A stretch of DNA of 23,511 bases from contig DFIX01000026.1 in the NCBI GenBank assembly GCA_002371495.1, forward strand, positions 56,550-80,060, read 5' to 3'. The notes beneath the pieces are model-generated. The model searched no databases. It was not told the origin of the DNA and saw nothing but the letters and a program-made list of their open reading frames with translations. Position numbers and translations under genes: made by a program. This DNA comes from Eggerthellaceae bacterium UBA3686 (GTDB lineage: Bacteria; Actinomycetota; Coriobacteriia; Coriobacteriales; Eggerthellaceae). Shown here in pieces: positions 22,866 through 23,511 of this stretch; positions within the stretch are counted from its first letter, which is position 1; each line of letters starts with the position of its first letter.

Positions 22866-22890
22866 GACAACGGGCTCTGTCCCCGTTGTC
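22866..22890 (-). terminator. Hairpin after the 172-residue unknown gene
   Basis: GACAACGGG and CCCGTTGTC around a 7-base loop, followed on the minus strand by ATGTTTT, 8 bases after that gene's stop. It reads as a modest intrinsic terminator. Confidence 0.6.
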
Positions 22891-22897
22891 GTACCCC

Positions 22898-23416
22898 CTA
22901 GTCCGAGCCTTCGGTGAGTACGATGAGTATCTCGCTCGTGCGTTCACGCACTATCGCGAAAACATAGCCGTCAAGGTACCCATAGGAGATGCCCGTGTCG
23001 AAGATCTTCGAGTCTCGGAGCTCTTCGAGCTCGGCGAGGCGCTTACCGCCTTGTTCGCGAAGCGCGCGCAAAGCGGGATCGCTCGGCTCGCTCGTAAACG
23101 GCCAAGTCATATTCACGATGGTTTCAGAGAAATCGGCGAGCGACACTTCTTCCATGTCTATCATGGCTTGGATATCATCTTCCTCAGCTATCTTCCTGCC
23201 ATCTACGTGGCCACTCTCTCGAACAGCCCTTTCCGCGCAGGATTCCAGGTCCGCCATCGTCCCGCAAAAAGCCTTGGTGAATGTGATGCCAACCCAGTTA
23301 ACGTCCGAGAAACTGTTCAGGCGATATCGTTGCAGCACGTCGTCAACAGCGTCCTTGAGCGATACGCCATGCGGTACTTGAACGTTGCTATCCTGGTTAA
23401 GCATGTTTATCACCAT
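22898..23416 (-). CDS. Protein of unknown function, 172 residues
   Basis: I do not recognise this protein. It is acidic and soluble, without signal or membrane segment. The N-terminal half includes VSLKDAVDDVLQRYRL and a NWVGITFTKAFCG strand; a central acidic stretch EEDDIQAMIDMEE is followed by a helical region (LRALREQGGKRLAELEELRD) and a C-terminal hydrophobic strand DGYVFAIVRERTSEILIVL. The start is ATG 23416, with AAAGGAGAC directly upstream. It precedes the phospholipase C-like gene on the same strand, with a hairpin between. Confidence 0.75.
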   Translation of the reverse strand: MVINMLNQDSNVQVPHGVSLKDAVDDVLQRYRLNSFSDVNWVGITFTKAFCGTMADLESCAERAVRESGHVDGRKIAEEDDIQAMIDMEEVSLADFSETIVNMTWPFTSEPSDPALRALREQGGKRLAELEELRDSKIFDTGISYGYLDGYVFAIVRERTSEILIVLTEGSD

Positions 23417-23488
23417 GTCTCCTTTACTGACTGAGCGTAGGCGGACAGAGGCGGCACTGGTACATCTTTTGGACAGGATGGAGCAACT

Positions 23489-23511
23489 AAATGTGAAAAA
23501 GGGGTCTGACC
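23489..23511. repeat. Palindromic repeat, GGGGTCTGACC-core family, copy 7, cut by the window end
   Basis: AAATGTGAAAAAGGGGTCTG and following bases match the left half of copies 4 and 6. The right half lies outside the window. Confidence 0.85.

Overview
The window reads as a stretch of a GC-rich, Gram-positive-type actinobacterial chromosome. It most resembles the Coriobacteriia (Eggerthellaceae-like). The reasons are the ispH / DUF512 radical-SAM-like / der gene order, the GC-rich codon use, frequent strong AGGAG ribosome binding sites, lipoprotein and Sec signals on surface proteins, and the style of the YARHG, CHAP and zinc-ribbon surface proteins. This assignment is inference from gene content; no rRNA or other marker is present.

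Layout. (1) 1-286: no convincing gene, a short tandem repeat and a weak promoter candidate. (2) 287-5062: housekeeping block on the + strand, plsC - ispH - DUF512 protein - der, with palindromic repeats between genes and a repeat supplying the plsC stop codon. (3) 5203-6927: a zinc-ribbon protein and a secreted protein of unknown function. (4) 6928-7682: 755 bases without a recognisable gene, holding a composite palindromic repeat and a perfect 28-base inverted repeat. (5) 7683-16422: an accessory block with a secreted CHAP hydrolase, a PP2C-like phosphatase, an FHA protein, three zinc-ribbon/single-TM proteins with different ectodomains, a soluble Hanks-type Ser/Thr kinase and a second secreted protein sharing its C-terminal module with the CHAP protein. 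(6) 16793-18760: an ADP-ribosylglycohydrolase followed by an RtcB-type RNA ligase. (7) 19155-21809: a large surface lipoprotein with a clan-CD (caspase/gingipain/CHAT-like) His/Cys signature and two YARHG domains. (8) 21847-23416: a zinc-dependent phospholipase C-like protein and an unknown protein on the minus strand.

How it may work together. Kinase, phosphatase and FHA reader are the three parts of a protein-phosphorylation circuit. The three zinc-ribbon/TM proteins look like receptors or effectors with a common cytosolic head and exchangeable outside domains. The large lipoprotein carries the same outside modules fused to a protease-like domain, so the block looks like a modular envelope-surveillance system. 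Four genes (CHAP protein, its module-sharing partner, the ADP-ribosylglycohydrolase and the large lipoprotein) have a common upstream signature: TACAGT exactly 17 nt after a -35-position block, which in three cases is half of the palindrome CAATTGCGCAATTG (one base changed in the third). This predicts a small regulon. I regard the phospho-signalling/YARHG/clan-CD set and its shared promoter as the best candidate for an undescribed system here.

The intergenic spaces carry at least three families of palindromes. The commonest has the core GGGGTCTGACCCC and sits at or overlaps stop codons. No transposase or tRNA/rRNA gene was seen.
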